Positions 43,816 through 55,291 are shown, counted from the first letter of the stretch. The stretch is 64,000 nt of DNA from Labrys okinawensis (GCF_002982075.1 NZ_PUEJ01000017.1:37032-101031); one strand, 5' to 3'. Translations and numbers: made by a program. Notes: generated from the letters alone by a model not told the origin.

Positions 43816-43840
43816 AACATCGGTCTGCACGAGAAGTTCC
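43816..43840 (-). promoter_or_regulatory. EcfG-type promoter of the exported PRC-barrel gene
   Basis: On the minus strand GGAAC (43840-43836), 17 bases, GTT (43818-43816), 37 bp from the start codon. It is a good match to the EcfG consensus. Confidence 0.65.
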
Positions 43841-43919
43841 GTAGCGGCGTCTGCCGGTCAGTGGCCGTATGGCTCCAATCGCATTCGAACATGGAAGCTC
43901 TGAGCGTATGGATCTCGTT

Positions 43920-45197
43920 TCAGGCGGACGCGGGGCCGCCGTCTCTGCCGCGCCGAATGGCGGCCCGGCGCCGATCGACCCACATCATGACCGGCCCTGC
44001 CGACGCGCCATGCAGCATCACCGAGGCCAGGACGACGAACGATGTCAGCGCCAGTAGACGCTCCATCTCGGGTGAGCTGCCATGGCCGCTGGCATAGGCC
44101 ATATAATAGAGCGTCCCCAGTCCTCTTATGCCGAAGAAACAAATCACGCCGCGCGCAAGGGCCGGCAGGCCCAGTCCAGCAAGGCTGAGCCAAGCCACCA
44201 GCGGACGAACGAGCAAGAGGATGGCAAGGCCGATGGCTCCGTCATGCCACGTCAATCCCTGGAGACCGCCCGCTGCGATCGTGCCGCCGAAGATGATCAT
44301 CACGATGACCATGAGGATGCGCTCGATCTGCTCTGAAAACCCCTCCAGATCGGAATGGTAGTCGTGGCCCCGATCGGTCGCGCGCAAGGCGACCGCCGCC
44401 ACGAAGACGGCGATGAAGCCGTTGCCATGCAGCAATTGGGTGATCGCATAAGCGATGAAGGTCATGCCGACTGCGGCCAAGCCATCGCCGGTCTTCGACA
44501 GCTCGAGCCGTGGCAACCTGAAGCTGAGCCAGCCGAAGAAGCGGCCGGTCGCAAGCCCGATGGCGGCACCGCAGACCAGTTTCCAGACGAACTCATAGGC
44601 GAACCAGTGGATCCAGTCGGTGTTTCCTGATGGCTCAGCCAGGGTCAGCGCCAGAAGGACAAAGGGAAAGGCCAGGCCGTCGTTGAGCCCTGCTTCGGTG
44701 GTCAGGCTGAACCGGGCCTCGCCGCCTTCCTCGCGACCTGGGGCTCCCACCTGAACATCGGCGGCAAGCACGGGATCAGTGGGTGCCAGGGCCGCCGCGA
44801 GCAGCAGGGCGGACGCCCAGGACAGGCCGCCAGTCATCCGGCCCAACAGCGCAATGGCTGCAATGGTCAGGGGCATGGCGAGTATCAGCATTCGTGCCGT
44901 CACACGCCAGCGATGCCAGTCAAAATTGCGCTCGATGCGCAATCCGCTGCCCATCAAGGCGATCAGGATGACGAATTCGGTGAGATGCTCGAAGCTCCCC
45001 CGGTTGAAGATGGCCTCGGGGGGCGGCACTGCCCAACTCCTGGGATAGGCGAAATATCCGATGCCCAAGGCAATGATCGGCAGGGAGAGAGGCAGACGCC
45101 TCAGCACGAGCGGGAGCCAGGCCGTCAGGAGAATGACGATGCCAAAAACGAGCGGCAGGACTGCCATCGGGTCAAGTGGCTGCCACATGAGCATCAT
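43920..45197 (-). CDS. CPA1-family Na+(K+)/H+ antiporter
   Basis: This 425-residue inner-membrane antiporter has about 12 helices. The ion-binding region is seen as LAAALAPTDPVLAADVQVG (TDP as in CPA1), followed by EAGLNDGLAFPFVLLAL. It exchanges monovalent cations for protons, relevant to salt or alkaline stress. The start at 45197 (MMLMWQPLDP) has no strong ribosome-binding site; the internal Met at position 4 is an alternative. It runs towards the PRC-barrel gene; the gap of about 140 bp holds the stress promoter. Confidence 0.92.
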   Translation of the reverse strand: MMLMWQPLDPMAVLPLVFGIVILLTAWLPLVLRRLPLSLPIIALGIGYFAYPRSWAVPPPEAIFNRGSFEHLTEFVILIALMGSGLRIERNFDWHRWRVTARMLILAMPLTIAAIALLGRMTGGLSWASALLLAAALAPTDPVLAADVQVGAPGREEGGEARFSLTTEAGLNDGLAFPFVLLALTLAEPSGNTDWIHWFAYEFVWKLVCGAAIGLATGRFFGWLSFRLPRLELSKTGDGLAAVGMTFIAYAITQLLHGNGFIAVFVAAVALRATDRGHDYHSDLEGFSEQIERILMVIVMIIFGGTIAAGGLQGLTWHDGAIGLAILLLVRPLVAWLSLAGLGLPALARGVICFFGIRGLGTLYYMAYASGHGSSPEMERLLALTSFVVLASVMLHGASAGPVMMWVDRRRAAIRRGRDGGPASA

Positions 45198-45323
45198 GCT
45201 CCGTCATCTCTGAGGTTTCTTCTGCCGTCCCCTGTATCGGACAAGTGGGAGGCCTGGGCGCCTCATGCCTCGGCGGCACGAATATCCGCCAGCGAAACCT
45301 GCCCCCTCTCTCGAGCGCGTCGG

Positions 45324-45461
45324 TCATTCGCGGTCGCTGACCGCGGGAGCGGGCGGTTGGGCGCCTTGCTTTGCCGGATTGGTGGTGTTTACCCACCAGA
45401 CAATGCCGCAGAAAATGGCAAAGACTATGATTGCAGCACTCCAGATCAATCGTGCAAACAT
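45324..45461 (-). CDS. Small single-helix membrane protein
   Basis: This possible 45-residue protein begins MFARLIWSAAIIVFAIFCGI, one membrane helix, and ends in a Pro/Ala-rich tail. Start is ATG 45461 without a ribosome-binding site; a longer frame begins at 45542. It lies upstream of the antiporter on the same strand. It could be a real small protein or a chance frame. Confidence 0.4.
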   Translation of the reverse strand: MFARLIWSAAIIVFAIFCGIVWWVNTTNPAKQGAQPPAPAVSDRE

Positions 45462-45903
45462 TGCAACAGCGCCGTTCGAAACAGTCGGGCTTTCATTCGC
45501 CTTGCAAAGAAAGCTGGCCCGGAAATTCTGGTCCAACCTCAAAAAAGCTCGGCGAGCGGTTCGAGGAAATCGACGACGCGAAACAGGACACAGGACCCGA
45601 AACGTTGCGACCCGACCGATTGGCTCAGGGGAGGGAGCATCGGCCGGGTCGCTCGGTCAGCGGTTTCCGCGTCGCTGGCCCACGAAGGCGTCGGACCCTT
45701 CGTGCGCTCCTAACCAGCCTTGCATCGCAGGGTTCCGCTCAAATCGCACATGGTGTGCATGTCCGTTCGGGCAGCGCATTTTCAAAAGAATAGCCCGGCG
45801 GTGAGAACGCCGGGCATGTGTTCCGTCGCTCACGCTGCCCATCGCGCCATCGCGGGCTCGTGCCTCTGCCGCCCGCCTTGGGCGGTCTTCGCACTCACGC
45901 AGA
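45462..45903. other. Intergenic region, no gene seen
   Basis: No convincing gene, RNA or repeat was recognised between the small membrane protein and the PRC-barrel promoter. Open frames here lack starts with ribosome-binding sites and have no familiar protein features. Confidence 0.4.
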
Positions 45904-45928
45904 GGAACCAATGGCACTTGGGGGAGTT
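45904..45928 (+). promoter_or_regulatory. EcfG-type promoter of the cytoplasmic PRC-barrel gene
   Basis: GGAAC (45904-45908), 17 bases, GTT (45926-45928), 110 bp upstream of the ATG at 46039. Confidence 0.6.
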
Positions 45929-46038
45929 CGGTGTGTCTCCGATGGCGAGCGGGCTCGACCGATCCCCGCTCGCGCCGGATCACGGCGGCGGATGGAGAGG
46001 CCGCCCTCACCCAAGAGCCGTTCAAAGAGGAGTTTTCC

Positions 46039-46437
46039 ATGACGATCGAGAGCAGGGAATATGGCAATCTCATCGGCAGCGACAAGGTCGAGGGCACTGC
46101 CGTATATGGCGCCGACGGAGAGAAGATCGGCTCGATCGAACGCGTCATGATCGACAAGAAGACAGGGCAAGTCTCGTACGCCGTACTTGGATTTGGCGGA
46201 TTTCTCGGGATCGGAGCCGACCATTATCCCCTTTCCTGGAATACATTGACCTACAACACCGATCTCGGCGGCTATCAGACGAACTTGACCGAGGACCAGC
46301 TTAGAGGCGGTCCCAAATACAGCTCCGAAAATGACTGGGACTGGGACAATCCGGATCGCCCCAGAGCCGTCGATGCCTATTACGGCGCCTTGTGGAGCGG
46401 AAATCCCCTCGATCCGAGGCTGGATCAGCGTCCCTAG
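46039..46437 (+). CDS. PRC-barrel domain protein, cytoplasmic
   Basis: This 132-residue protein without a signal peptide has a PRC-barrel core (DGEKIGSIERVMIDKKTGQV and GFGGFLGIGADHYPLSW) and an acidic, Trp/Tyr-rich tail. The ATG at 46039 follows AAGAGGAG; the longer frame from 45931 overlaps the promoter. It is a paralogue of the exported PRC-barrel protein. Family members are often induced by osmotic stress in rhizobia; the molecular role is unknown. Confidence 0.9.
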   Translation: MTIESREYGNLIGSDKVEGTAVYGADGEKIGSIERVMIDKKTGQVSYAVLGFGGFLGIGADHYPLSWNTLTYNTDLGGYQTNLTEDQLRGGPKYSSENDWDWDNPDRPRAVDAYYGALWSGNPLDPRLDQRP

Positions 46438-46610
46438 GATCTTGGTCAGAGCCCTGTAATTGGCGCGAAGCGGCATGCGATCCCGGTTTCTATCAGGGGT
46501 CACGAGGCGTCGCGGGCTCTGTCGTGGCAGGCGCTGATCGCGCTTGAAAACACGTCCACGCGGGCGGCAGGCGCTGGCGCGCGCACAAGCGAACTCATGG
46601 AGATACCCGC

Positions 46611-48713
<2,103 letters not shown>

Positions 48714-48726
48714 AGAGTGCGTCCAG

Positions 48727-49335
48727 ATGGCTGCGCAGGGCCTCGTTCATGGACCGCTCGGTCCCAACTGCCTTCACCTTTGCATCGACATGCAACGCTT
48801 GTTCGGGCCTGGCTATCCATGGGCAGTGCCCTGGCTCGAGAAGGTAGCGCCGGTGATAGAGACGCTGTGCGCGCATCACGCTGCTCAAACGATCTTCACC
48901 AGATTCATACCGGCTGCCCGGGCCGGAGAGGGGAGGGGAAGTTGGGAGCGCTATTATCGCAAATGGGCTTGTGTGACCCTGGACGAAATCGGTCCCGATG
49001 CCGTCCGGCTGGTCGCCCGGCTGGAGCGCTTCGTGCCGCCGGGTCTGGTTTTGGACAAGACGGTCTATTCACCTTGGACGGAGGGACATCTCGACCGGCT
49101 TTTGACGGACACCGACGTAAATACCATCGTCATCTCAGGCGGGGAGACGGATGTTTGCGTGTTGGCAACGGTCCTCGGGGCAATCGATAGAGGCTATCGC
49201 GTGGTGCTGGCGATCGATGCTCTTTGCAGCTCTTCGGACGAGACGCATGATGCTCTCATGCAGCTCTATCTCACCCGGTTTACCGAACAAATCGAGGTTG
49301 CGAGCAGCGAGGAGATTCTGGAAAACTGGCGGTGA
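48727..49335 (+). CDS. Isochorismatase-family cysteine hydrolase
   Basis: This 202-residue protein has the isochorismatase-like fold with the full triad: Asp in HLCIDMQRLFGPG, Lys in LVLDKTVYSPWTEG and Cys in SGGETDVCVLATVLGA. Members hydrolyse amides such as nicotinamide, N-carbamoyl compounds or biuret; the substrate here is not known. It begins 13 bp after the catalase gene and is probably co-transcribed with it. Confidence 0.9.
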   Translation: MAAQGLVHGPLGPNCLHLCIDMQRLFGPGYPWAVPWLEKVAPVIETLCAHHAAQTIFTRFIPAARAGEGRGSWERYYRKWACVTLDEIGPDAVRLVARLERFVPPGLVLDKTVYSPWTEGHLDRLLTDTDVNTIVISGGETDVCVLATVLGAIDRGYRVVLAIDALCSSSDETHDALMQLYLTRFTEQIEVASSEEILENWR

Positions 49336-49669
49336 CGGGCCATAAACACACAGAACTCTCATGCGATCGTCGCCCTGGGTGAAGCTGGGCCTGATGGTCT
49401 GCTCGGGGTTGAAATTCAAAGGGTTCGTGCTTATCTGCCGGTACGAGAGAGGCGTGACCGAGCCAGCGTGATTTGATCCGCGAATAGCCTTCGCCCTTTC
49501 GCAAATCCACATTTGGCGGGCAGAGATCTCCCAGCCGTACTGGGTGCGCGCAGAAGGCTTGGCGCCGAACCGTTCCCAGGACTGGATTGCAGACGCCCTG
49601 CCCGTACGGATCTCAGCAATTTTCACCAGAAAGCGGCGACTTCGCGTTGAAGCCGGCCGACGAGAAATC
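49336..49669. other. Intergenic region, no gene seen
   Basis: About 330 bp without a convincing gene. Several short frames exist on both strands but none has a good start or a recognisable family. Confidence 0.4.
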
Positions 49670-49834
49670 ATGAAGACCATCATCAATCGGAATGCAACGG
49701 CGGCGGAACAGCCCTGCCGCACCAAAACCACAACCGTCCCAACCCTGCCAAAAGCCAAAAGGGATTGGCAGCCCGAACCCTGCGGCCTCAGTCGCGAGGA
49801 ATTGCGCAAGATCGTTGCCGACCAGCTCGGCTGA
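49670..49834 (+). CDS. Small hypothetical protein
   Basis: This possible 54-residue protein begins MKTIINRNATAAEQPC, has a Thr/Lys-rich middle and ends LSREELRKIVADQLG, an amphipathic helix. Upstream of the ATG there is only a weak purine-rich stretch. It lies 43 bp before the DUF4167 gene. The helix-like conserved end suggests a real small protein, but the family is unknown. Confidence 0.5.
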   Translation: MKTIINRNATAAEQPCRTKTTTVPTLPKAKRDWQPEPCGLSREELRKIVADQLG

Positions 49835-49877
49835 TCAACGCCACAACGAAGCCATTTTGGAATGGCTCAGGATCTCA

Positions 49878-50117
49878 ATGAACACGAATTATAATCACAC
49901 AAAATCAACATCTGGAATTCGATTTCAGCGCCCGGCGCCTTCGAGTGGCGCCGGGCATAAGAACGCCCGCAATGCGCGCGAGAATTATGAAAGCTATCTG
50001 AGGCGCGCCCATGCCGAAGCTGCGGCGGGCGACCTGATTGCCGCAGAAAACTACTATCAGCATGCGGAGCATTACCTTCGAACAATGCAGGCTGCCACCC
50101 AGGGTCGGGCGAACTGA
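49878..50117 (+). CDS. Short DUF4167 protein
   Basis: This 79-residue protein carries the DUF4167 core: NARNARENYESYLRRAHAEA and GDLIAAENYYQHAEHYLRTM. Typical DUF4167 proteins are several times longer, with an Arg/Gly-rich tail, which is missing here, so this is the bare domain. The ATG at 49878 has AGGATC upstream. The domain is associated with RNA binding in alphaproteobacteria, though that is not settled. Confidence 0.8.
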   Translation: MNTNYNHTKSTSGIRFQRPAPSSGAGHKNARNARENYESYLRRAHAEAAAGDLIAAENYYQHAEHYLRTMQAATQGRAN

Positions 50118-50371
50118 ACTGCCTCATAAACGAGCGACGGCAGGGGATCGCTAGTTTGGCCCGCAGCCCTATGAGCGTTCTGCCTGTCTGCGGAAAAGAC
50201 GCCGGAATTTCGGAACAGCGAGGAGTAGGCGCGCCTGGCTGCCCGATCGAGCTATGGCGGCTTGCGAGCGAGATCGCCTGAATCGGCCGGGAACCACCAA
50301 TCCATATCTTTGTTCGTCGGTGAGTGGGGCTCAGCCCCTGTCGCACCCGCGTGAACAGATTGGAACCTTGC

Positions 50372-51022
50372 ATGCAAAGTCCCGACCACGAGATAAGGCG
50401 GCGTGACCTGTTGATCGCCGGAGCCGCATCCGCAGTGCTGGGGTTGCCGTCCCAGGCTCAGGCCCAGATGGCTGCAACCGCCGGGAAATCAACGATGCCA
50501 GACCAGCTCAACCTGTCGGACGTGTCGATCGTTGTGAATGGCGAGAAGCGGACGTTGAGGCTGGATGTGCGTACCACCTTGCTCGACGCGCTTCGTGAGC
50601 ACCTCCATCTCACCGGTACGAAAAAGGGCTGCGACCACGGCCAATGTGGTGCCTGCACGGTGATCGTCGAAGGCCGCCGGATCAATTCCTGCCTGACGCT
50701 GGCTGTGATGCACGAGGGCGATCGCGTCACGACGATCGAGGGGCTGGGCACGCCCGACAAGCTCCATCCGATGCAGGCCGCCTTCGTGAAGCATGATGGC
50801 TATCAATGCGGCTATTGCACGCCCGGGCAGATCTGCTCGGCGGTCGCGGCGCTCGATGAGATCAAGGCCGGCATCCCGAGCCATGTCAGTGCGGATCTGA
50901 TGTCTCGGCCGGCGGTGACCGGCGCCGAACTCAGAGAGCGCATGAGCGGGAACATCTGCCGCTGCGCTGCCTATTCCAACATCATCGACGCCATCAGCGA
51001 GGTGGCGGGGAGGAAGGCATGA
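50372..51022 (+). CDS. paoA: Periplasmic aldehyde oxidoreductase, 2Fe-2S subunit (PaoA type)
   Basis: This subunit of about 216 residues has a twin-arginine signal (EIRRRDLLIAGAAS) and carries two 2Fe-2S clusters. Plant-type cluster Cys are seen in CDHGQCGACTV and a preceding Cys, and the second set in CGYCTPGQI and NICRCAAY. It shuttles electrons from the molybdenum site to FAD in the xanthine oxidase family. ATG 50372 begins the signal; a GTG at 50324 is less likely. The next gene overlaps by 4 bp (ATGA). Confidence 0.92.
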   Translation: MQSPDHEIRRRDLLIAGAASAVLGLPSQAQAQMAATAGKSTMPDQLNLSDVSIVVNGEKRTLRLDVRTTLLDALREHLHLTGTKKGCDHGQCGACTVIVEGRRINSCLTLAVMHEGDRVTTIEGLGTPDKLHPMQAAFVKHDGYQCGYCTPGQICSAVAALDEIKAGIPSHVSADLMSRPAVTGAELRERMSGNICRCAAYSNIIDAISEVAGRKA

Positions 51023-51969
51023 GGTCCTTCACCTATGAACGCGCCGCTTCGCCGGCCGAAGCAATCGCCGCCGCCGCGCGGGTCCAGGGCGCCAAGTTCA
51101 TCGCCGGCGGCACCAATCTGCTCGATCTCATGAAGCTCGAGATCGAAACGCCTACCCATCTCATCGATGTGAACGGCCTCGCCTTCGACACGATCGAGGC
51201 CACGCCGGACGGCGGCTTGCGGATCGGCGCCCTGGTGCGAAACACAGATCTTGCAGCGGATGAGCGCGTGCGCCGCGACTACCCCCTGCTGACGCGCGCA
51301 TTGGTCGCCGGCGCCTCGGCTCAGCTTCGCAACAAGGCGACGACCGCGGGCAATCTCCTGCAGAGAACGCGTTGTCCCTATTTCTATGACACGGGCCAGC
51401 CCTGCAACAAGCGTCGGCCCGGTAGCGGCTGTTCTGCAATCGGCGGGTTCACGCGCAACCACGCGATCCTGGGTGCCAGCGAGGCCTGCATCGCCACCCA
51501 TCCGAGCGACATGGCGGTGGCCATGCGCGCCCTCGACGCGACGGTGGAGACGCTGCGCCCGAATGGGACGGCACGCAGCATTCCAATTGCCGAGTTCTAT
51601 CGATTGCCGGACGACGCGCCGGACAAGGAAACAGTTCTCGCACCCGGCGAACTGATCAGCGCGGTCACATTGCCGAAGCCGATCGGCGGCAGGCAGATCT
51701 ATCGGAAAGTTCGCGACCGCGCCTCCTATGCCTTCGCCTTGGTCTCGATCGGGGCAATCGTCCAGAAGGACGGGAGCGGGCGCATCGCCGTTGGTGGCGT
51801 GGCACACAAGCCCTGGCGCGTCGAGGCGGCTGAAGCGGCGCTGCCACGTGGTGCCATGGCGGTCACCCCTCAACTTCTCGCCGGCGCCAACCCGACCCCG
51901 CAGAATGCATTCAAGCTGCGGCTGGTCGAACGCACGCTCGGTGCCATCCTTTCAGAGGCAAGGGGATGA
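51019..51969 (+). CDS. paoB: Aldehyde oxidoreductase, FAD subunit (PaoB type)
   Basis: This 316-residue FAD subunit has the FAD-binding KFIAGGTNLLDLMKLEIETP segment and the TTAGNLLQRTRCPYFYD region. The Cys cluster CPYFYDTGQPC, then CSAIGG, matches the additional 4Fe-4S site of PaoB proteins. It lacks its own signal and is expected to be co-exported with the Tat-bearing PaoA-type subunit. Coupled to both neighbours. Confidence 0.92.
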   Translation: MRSFTYERAASPAEAIAAAARVQGAKFIAGGTNLLDLMKLEIETPTHLIDVNGLAFDTIEATPDGGLRIGALVRNTDLAADERVRRDYPLLTRALVAGASAQLRNKATTAGNLLQRTRCPYFYDTGQPCNKRRPGSGCSAIGGFTRNHAILGASEACIATHPSDMAVAMRALDATVETLRPNGTARSIPIAEFYRLPDDAPDKETVLAPGELISAVTLPKPIGGRQIYRKVRDRASYAFALVSIGAIVQKDGSGRIAVGGVAHKPWRVEAAEAALPRGAMAVTPQLLAGANPTPQNAFKLRLVERTLGAILSEARG

Positions 51970-51972
51970 GCC

Positions 51973-54180
51973 ATGAGATTCGACACCCCCGCCACCACCA
52001 ATCCGATCGACCAGCTCAAGGTCATTGGCCAACCCGTCAACCGGGTCGACGGCCCTCTCAAAACCGCGGGCATGGCGCCCTATGCCTATGAACGCCATGA
52101 TGTCGCGCCGAACCAGGCCTATGGCTATGTGGTCGGGGCGGCGATTGCCAAGGGGCGGATCGCCTCGATCGACCTTGCGAAAGCCAAGGCCTCTCCTGGC
52201 GTGCTCGCCATCGTCACGGCGGAGAATGCCGGCAAGCTCGGCAAGGGCAGCCGAAACACCGCGACCCTGCTCGGTGGCCCTGCCATCGAACATTACCACC
52301 AGGCGATTGCACTGGTGGTCGCCGAGACATTCGAGCAGGCGCGCGCTGCCGCCAATCTGGTCGAGGTGAACTACACGCGGGCCGACGGTGCCTTCGATCT
52401 TGCGTCGGCGAGGAATTCGGCCGGCACGCCCAAGCCTGGCTTTGGGGGACCTGCGGATACTGCCGTCGGCGATTTTGCCGGTGCCTTTGCCGCGGCTCCA
52501 GTCCAGCTCGACGCGACCTACACGACGCCCGATCAATCGCATGCGATGATGGAGCCCCATGCTTCGATTGCCGCCTGGGAGGGAGACAAGCTTACCGTCT
52601 GGACGTCCAACCAGATGATCGCCTGGGCGGCCGGCGACCTCGCCGAGACGCTTGGCATCGCCAAGGACAAGGTTCGCGTCATCTCGCCGTTCATCGGTGG
52701 CGGTTTCGGCGGCAAGCTGTTCTTGCGCTCCGACGTACTGCTCGCCGCTCTCGGTGCACGCGCGGCCGGGCGGCCGGTCAAGGTCGCCTTGACGCGGCCG
52801 CTGATGGCCAACAATACGACGCATCGGCCGGCGACGATCCAACGCATTCGCATCGGCGCGACGCGCGAGGGCAAGATCACCGCGATCGGTCATGAAAGCT
52901 GGTCCGGCGACCTGCCGGGTGGCGGCCCGGAGACAGCCGTGAGCCAGACGCGCCTGCTTTATGCCGGCGCCAACCGCATGACCTCGATGCGGCTCGCGGT
53001 GCTCGATCTTGCCGAAGGCAACGCGATGCGTGCGCCGGGCGAGGCCTCGGGCATGATGGCGCTGGAGATTGCGGTCGACGAGATGGCGGAGAAGCTCGGA
53101 CTGGACCCGGTGGAGTTTCGTATCCTCAACGATACGCAGGTCGACCCCGAGCATCCGGAACGTTCGTTCTCACGGCGACGTTTGGTCGAATGCCTGCGTA
53201 CCGGCGCAGAGCGGTTCGGCTGGAGCAGGCGCCAGGCGCAGCCTGGCCGAACGCGCGATGGACGCTTTTTTGTTGGAATGGGCGTTGCCGCCGCCTTTCG
53301 CAACAACCTGTTGACCAAGTCGGCGGCGCGCGTTCGACTCGACGACAGCGGCACGGTCACGGTTGAGACCGATATGACGGATATAGGCACCGGTAGCTAC
53401 ACCATCATTGCCCAGACCGCGGCGGAAATGATGGGCATCCCGGTCGAGAAGGTGACGGTCCGCCTCGGTGACTCGACGTTTCCGGTTTCCTGCGGATCGG
53501 GCGGGCAATGGGGCGGCAACAATTCGACGGCCGGCGTCTATGCCGCATGCGTCAAGCTGCGCGAAGCCGTGGCCCAAAGGCTCGGCTTCAATTCTGCCGA
53601 AGCCGTCTTCGCCGATGGCCAGGTCCGCTCGGGCAATCGCAGCGCCTCGCTTGCCCAGGCGGCCGGCGCGGAGGGGCTCGCTGCCGAGGACGGCATTGAA
53701 TACGGCGATCTTGCCAAGACGTATCAGCAGTCGACTTTCGGCGCGCATTTCGTCGAGGTCGGCGTCGATGCCGCCACCGGCGAGACCCGGGTCAGGCGCA
53801 TGCTTGCTGCCTGTGCCTGCGGTCGCATCCTGAACCCGAAGACGGCGCGCAGTCAGCTGATCGGCGCGATGACCATGGGCGTCGGCGCCGCCCTTACGGA
53901 GGAACTGGTCGTCGACAAGCGCTCCGGCTTCTTCGTCAACCACGACTTGGCAAGCTATGAGGTTCCCGTTCATGCCGATATCCCGCACCAGGAGGTGATC
54001 TTCCTCGACGAAACAGATCCGATCTCGTCGCCGATGAAGGCCAAGGGCGTCGCCGAGCTGGGGATCTGCGGCGTCGCCGCCGCCGTCGCCAATGCGATCT
54101 ACAATGCCACGGGTATCCGCATACGGGACTATCCGATGACGCTGGATAAGCTCATCGACCGCCTGCCCGAGATGCAGTGA
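51973..54180 (+). CDS. paoC: Aldehyde oxidoreductase, molybdenum cofactor subunit (PaoC type)
   Basis: This 735-residue catalytic subunit belongs to the xanthine oxidase family. Visible are the cofactor motif GGGFGGK, the MRAPGEASGM stretch, GGQWGGNNSTAG and, near the C-terminus, KGVAELGICG with the expected catalytic Glu. It oxidises aldehydes to acids in the periplasm using molybdopterin cytosine dinucleotide. It starts 3 bp after the FAD gene. No PaoD/XdhC-type maturation gene follows, so the cofactor must be inserted by a chaperone encoded elsewhere. Confidence 0.94.
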   Translation: MRFDTPATTNPIDQLKVIGQPVNRVDGPLKTAGMAPYAYERHDVAPNQAYGYVVGAAIAKGRIASIDLAKAKASPGVLAIVTAENAGKLGKGSRNTATLLGGPAIEHYHQAIALVVAETFEQARAAANLVEVNYTRADGAFDLASARNSAGTPKPGFGGPADTAVGDFAGAFAAAPVQLDATYTTPDQSHAMMEPHASIAAWEGDKLTVWTSNQMIAWAAGDLAETLGIAKDKVRVISPFIGGGFGGKLFLRSDVLLAALGARAAGRPVKVALTRPLMANNTTHRPATIQRIRIGATREGKITAIGHESWSGDLPGGGPETAVSQTRLLYAGANRMTSMRLAVLDLAEGNAMRAPGEASGMMALEIAVDEMAEKLGLDPVEFRILNDTQVDPEHPERSFSRRRLVECLRTGAERFGWSRRQAQPGRTRDGRFFVGMGVAAAFRNNLLTKSAARVRLDDSGTVTVETDMTDIGTGSYTIIAQTAAEMMGIPVEKVTVRLGDSTFPVSCGSGGQWGGNNSTAGVYAACVKLREAVAQRLGFNSAEAVFADGQVRSGNRSASLAQAAGAEGLAAEDGIEYGDLAKTYQQSTFGAHFVEVGVDAATGETRVRRMLAACACGRILNPKTARSQLIGAMTMGVGAALTEELVVDKRSGFFVNHDLASYEVPVHADIPHQEVIFLDETDPISSPMKAKGVAELGICGVAAAVANAIYNATGIRIRDYPMTLDKLIDRLPEMQ

Positions 54181-54327
54181 GCAATGTTTCTCTGCTCATA
54201 AGGAGCATCGCTGTCGGCGTACGCCTGCTGGGCTCATAGGTCGGTCGAGCGACGGTTGACAAGGCGAGCGGTGATCGACCATGGTTGCGCATGGTCGAAG
54301 AGGATACGCACATTGTCTCCCGCTTCG

Positions 54328-54354
54328 CCCGCATCCCCATCGGCGGGATGCGGG
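54328..54354. terminator. Strong hairpin after paoC
   Basis: CCCGCATCCC (54328-54337) and GGGATGCGGG (54345-54354) form a perfect 10-bp stem with a 7-base loop in the 286-bp gap after paoC. No clear T-run follows, so it may be a terminator or part of a dispersed GC-rich repeat. I see no gene in the gap. Confidence 0.45.
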
Positions 54355-54466
54355 GAGCTCGATCGCGCTAGCAAGACAGCGGGAACGGCCCCTTGGCCTC
54401 GCCACTCGTGGACGAGGCCCTCCGTGCGACCTGTGCCTCGTCTCCTTCTCTTGAATGGAGCCTATC

Positions 54467-55195
54467 ATGGCACAGAACATCTATGACAATCCTGTCTTCT
54501 TTTCCGGCTACAGCCAGCTTCCGCGCCAGATTCACGGCCTTGCCGGCGCGCCCGAATGGCCGGTGCTGCGCGGGATGTTTCCTGACGTGGCCGGCAAGCG
54601 CGCCGTCGATCTTGGGTGCGGATTCGGCTGGGTTTCACGCTGGTTGCGTGAAAGTGGCGCCGAGACCGTGTTGGGGATCGACCTGTCCGAGACGATGATC
54701 GCCCGGGCTCGTGCGCTGAGCGCCGATCCTGCAGTCGAGTACCGAATTGCAGACATCGAGACAATCGACCTTCAGGAACGCGCCTTCGATTTTGCGTTCA
54801 GCTCATTGACGTTCCACTATGTCCGGGACTTCGACCGGCTCGCGCGCATGATCCACCGTTCGCTCACGCCGGGCAGTCATCTCGTCTTCTCCATCGAACA
54901 CCCGATCTTCATGGCCGCGGCCCATCCTCATTGGATCGAAGACGAGGATGGGAGGAAGACGTGGCCGGTCAATCGTTATGCCATCGAAGGGGAACGCCGC
55001 ACCGACTGGTTCGCCAAGGGTGTTTTGAAGTACCACCGAACCATCGCAACGACACTCAGGGCGCTGATCAGGGCCGGATTTGCTTTGGAAGCCATCGATG
55101 AGTTCGCGCCGTCTCGGGAGCAAGTCGAGGAAACACCGGCGCTGGAGGAGGAATTGGAGCGGCCGATGATGCTCCTCGTCTCGGTCAGACGATAG
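54467..55195 (+). CDS. Class I SAM-dependent methyltransferase
   Basis: This 242-residue methyltransferase has motif I AVDLGCGFGW, the post-motif acid in LGIDLSETMI and motif IV-like DFAFSSLTFHYV. The ATG at 54467 follows GGAGCC. No signal peptide. It resembles the UbiE/COQ5-like group acting on small molecules; the substrate is unknown and neighbours do not help. Confidence 0.9.
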   Translation: MAQNIYDNPVFFSGYSQLPRQIHGLAGAPEWPVLRGMFPDVAGKRAVDLGCGFGWVSRWLRESGAETVLGIDLSETMIARARALSADPAVEYRIADIETIDLQERAFDFAFSSLTFHYVRDFDRLARMIHRSLTPGSHLVFSIEHPIFMAAAHPHWIEDEDGRKTWPVNRYAIEGERRTDWFAKGVLKYHRTIATTLRALIRAGFALEAIDEFAPSREQVEETPALEEELERPMMLLVSVRR

Positions 55196-55291
55196 CAGGT
55201 GCCATTGCGCGAATGCTCCCCACCGAGCCCTGGTCGGCCTGACCCCCGTCATCCCGTCCGGCCAGGGCTGAAGAGTCACGCAGCGCGGGCG

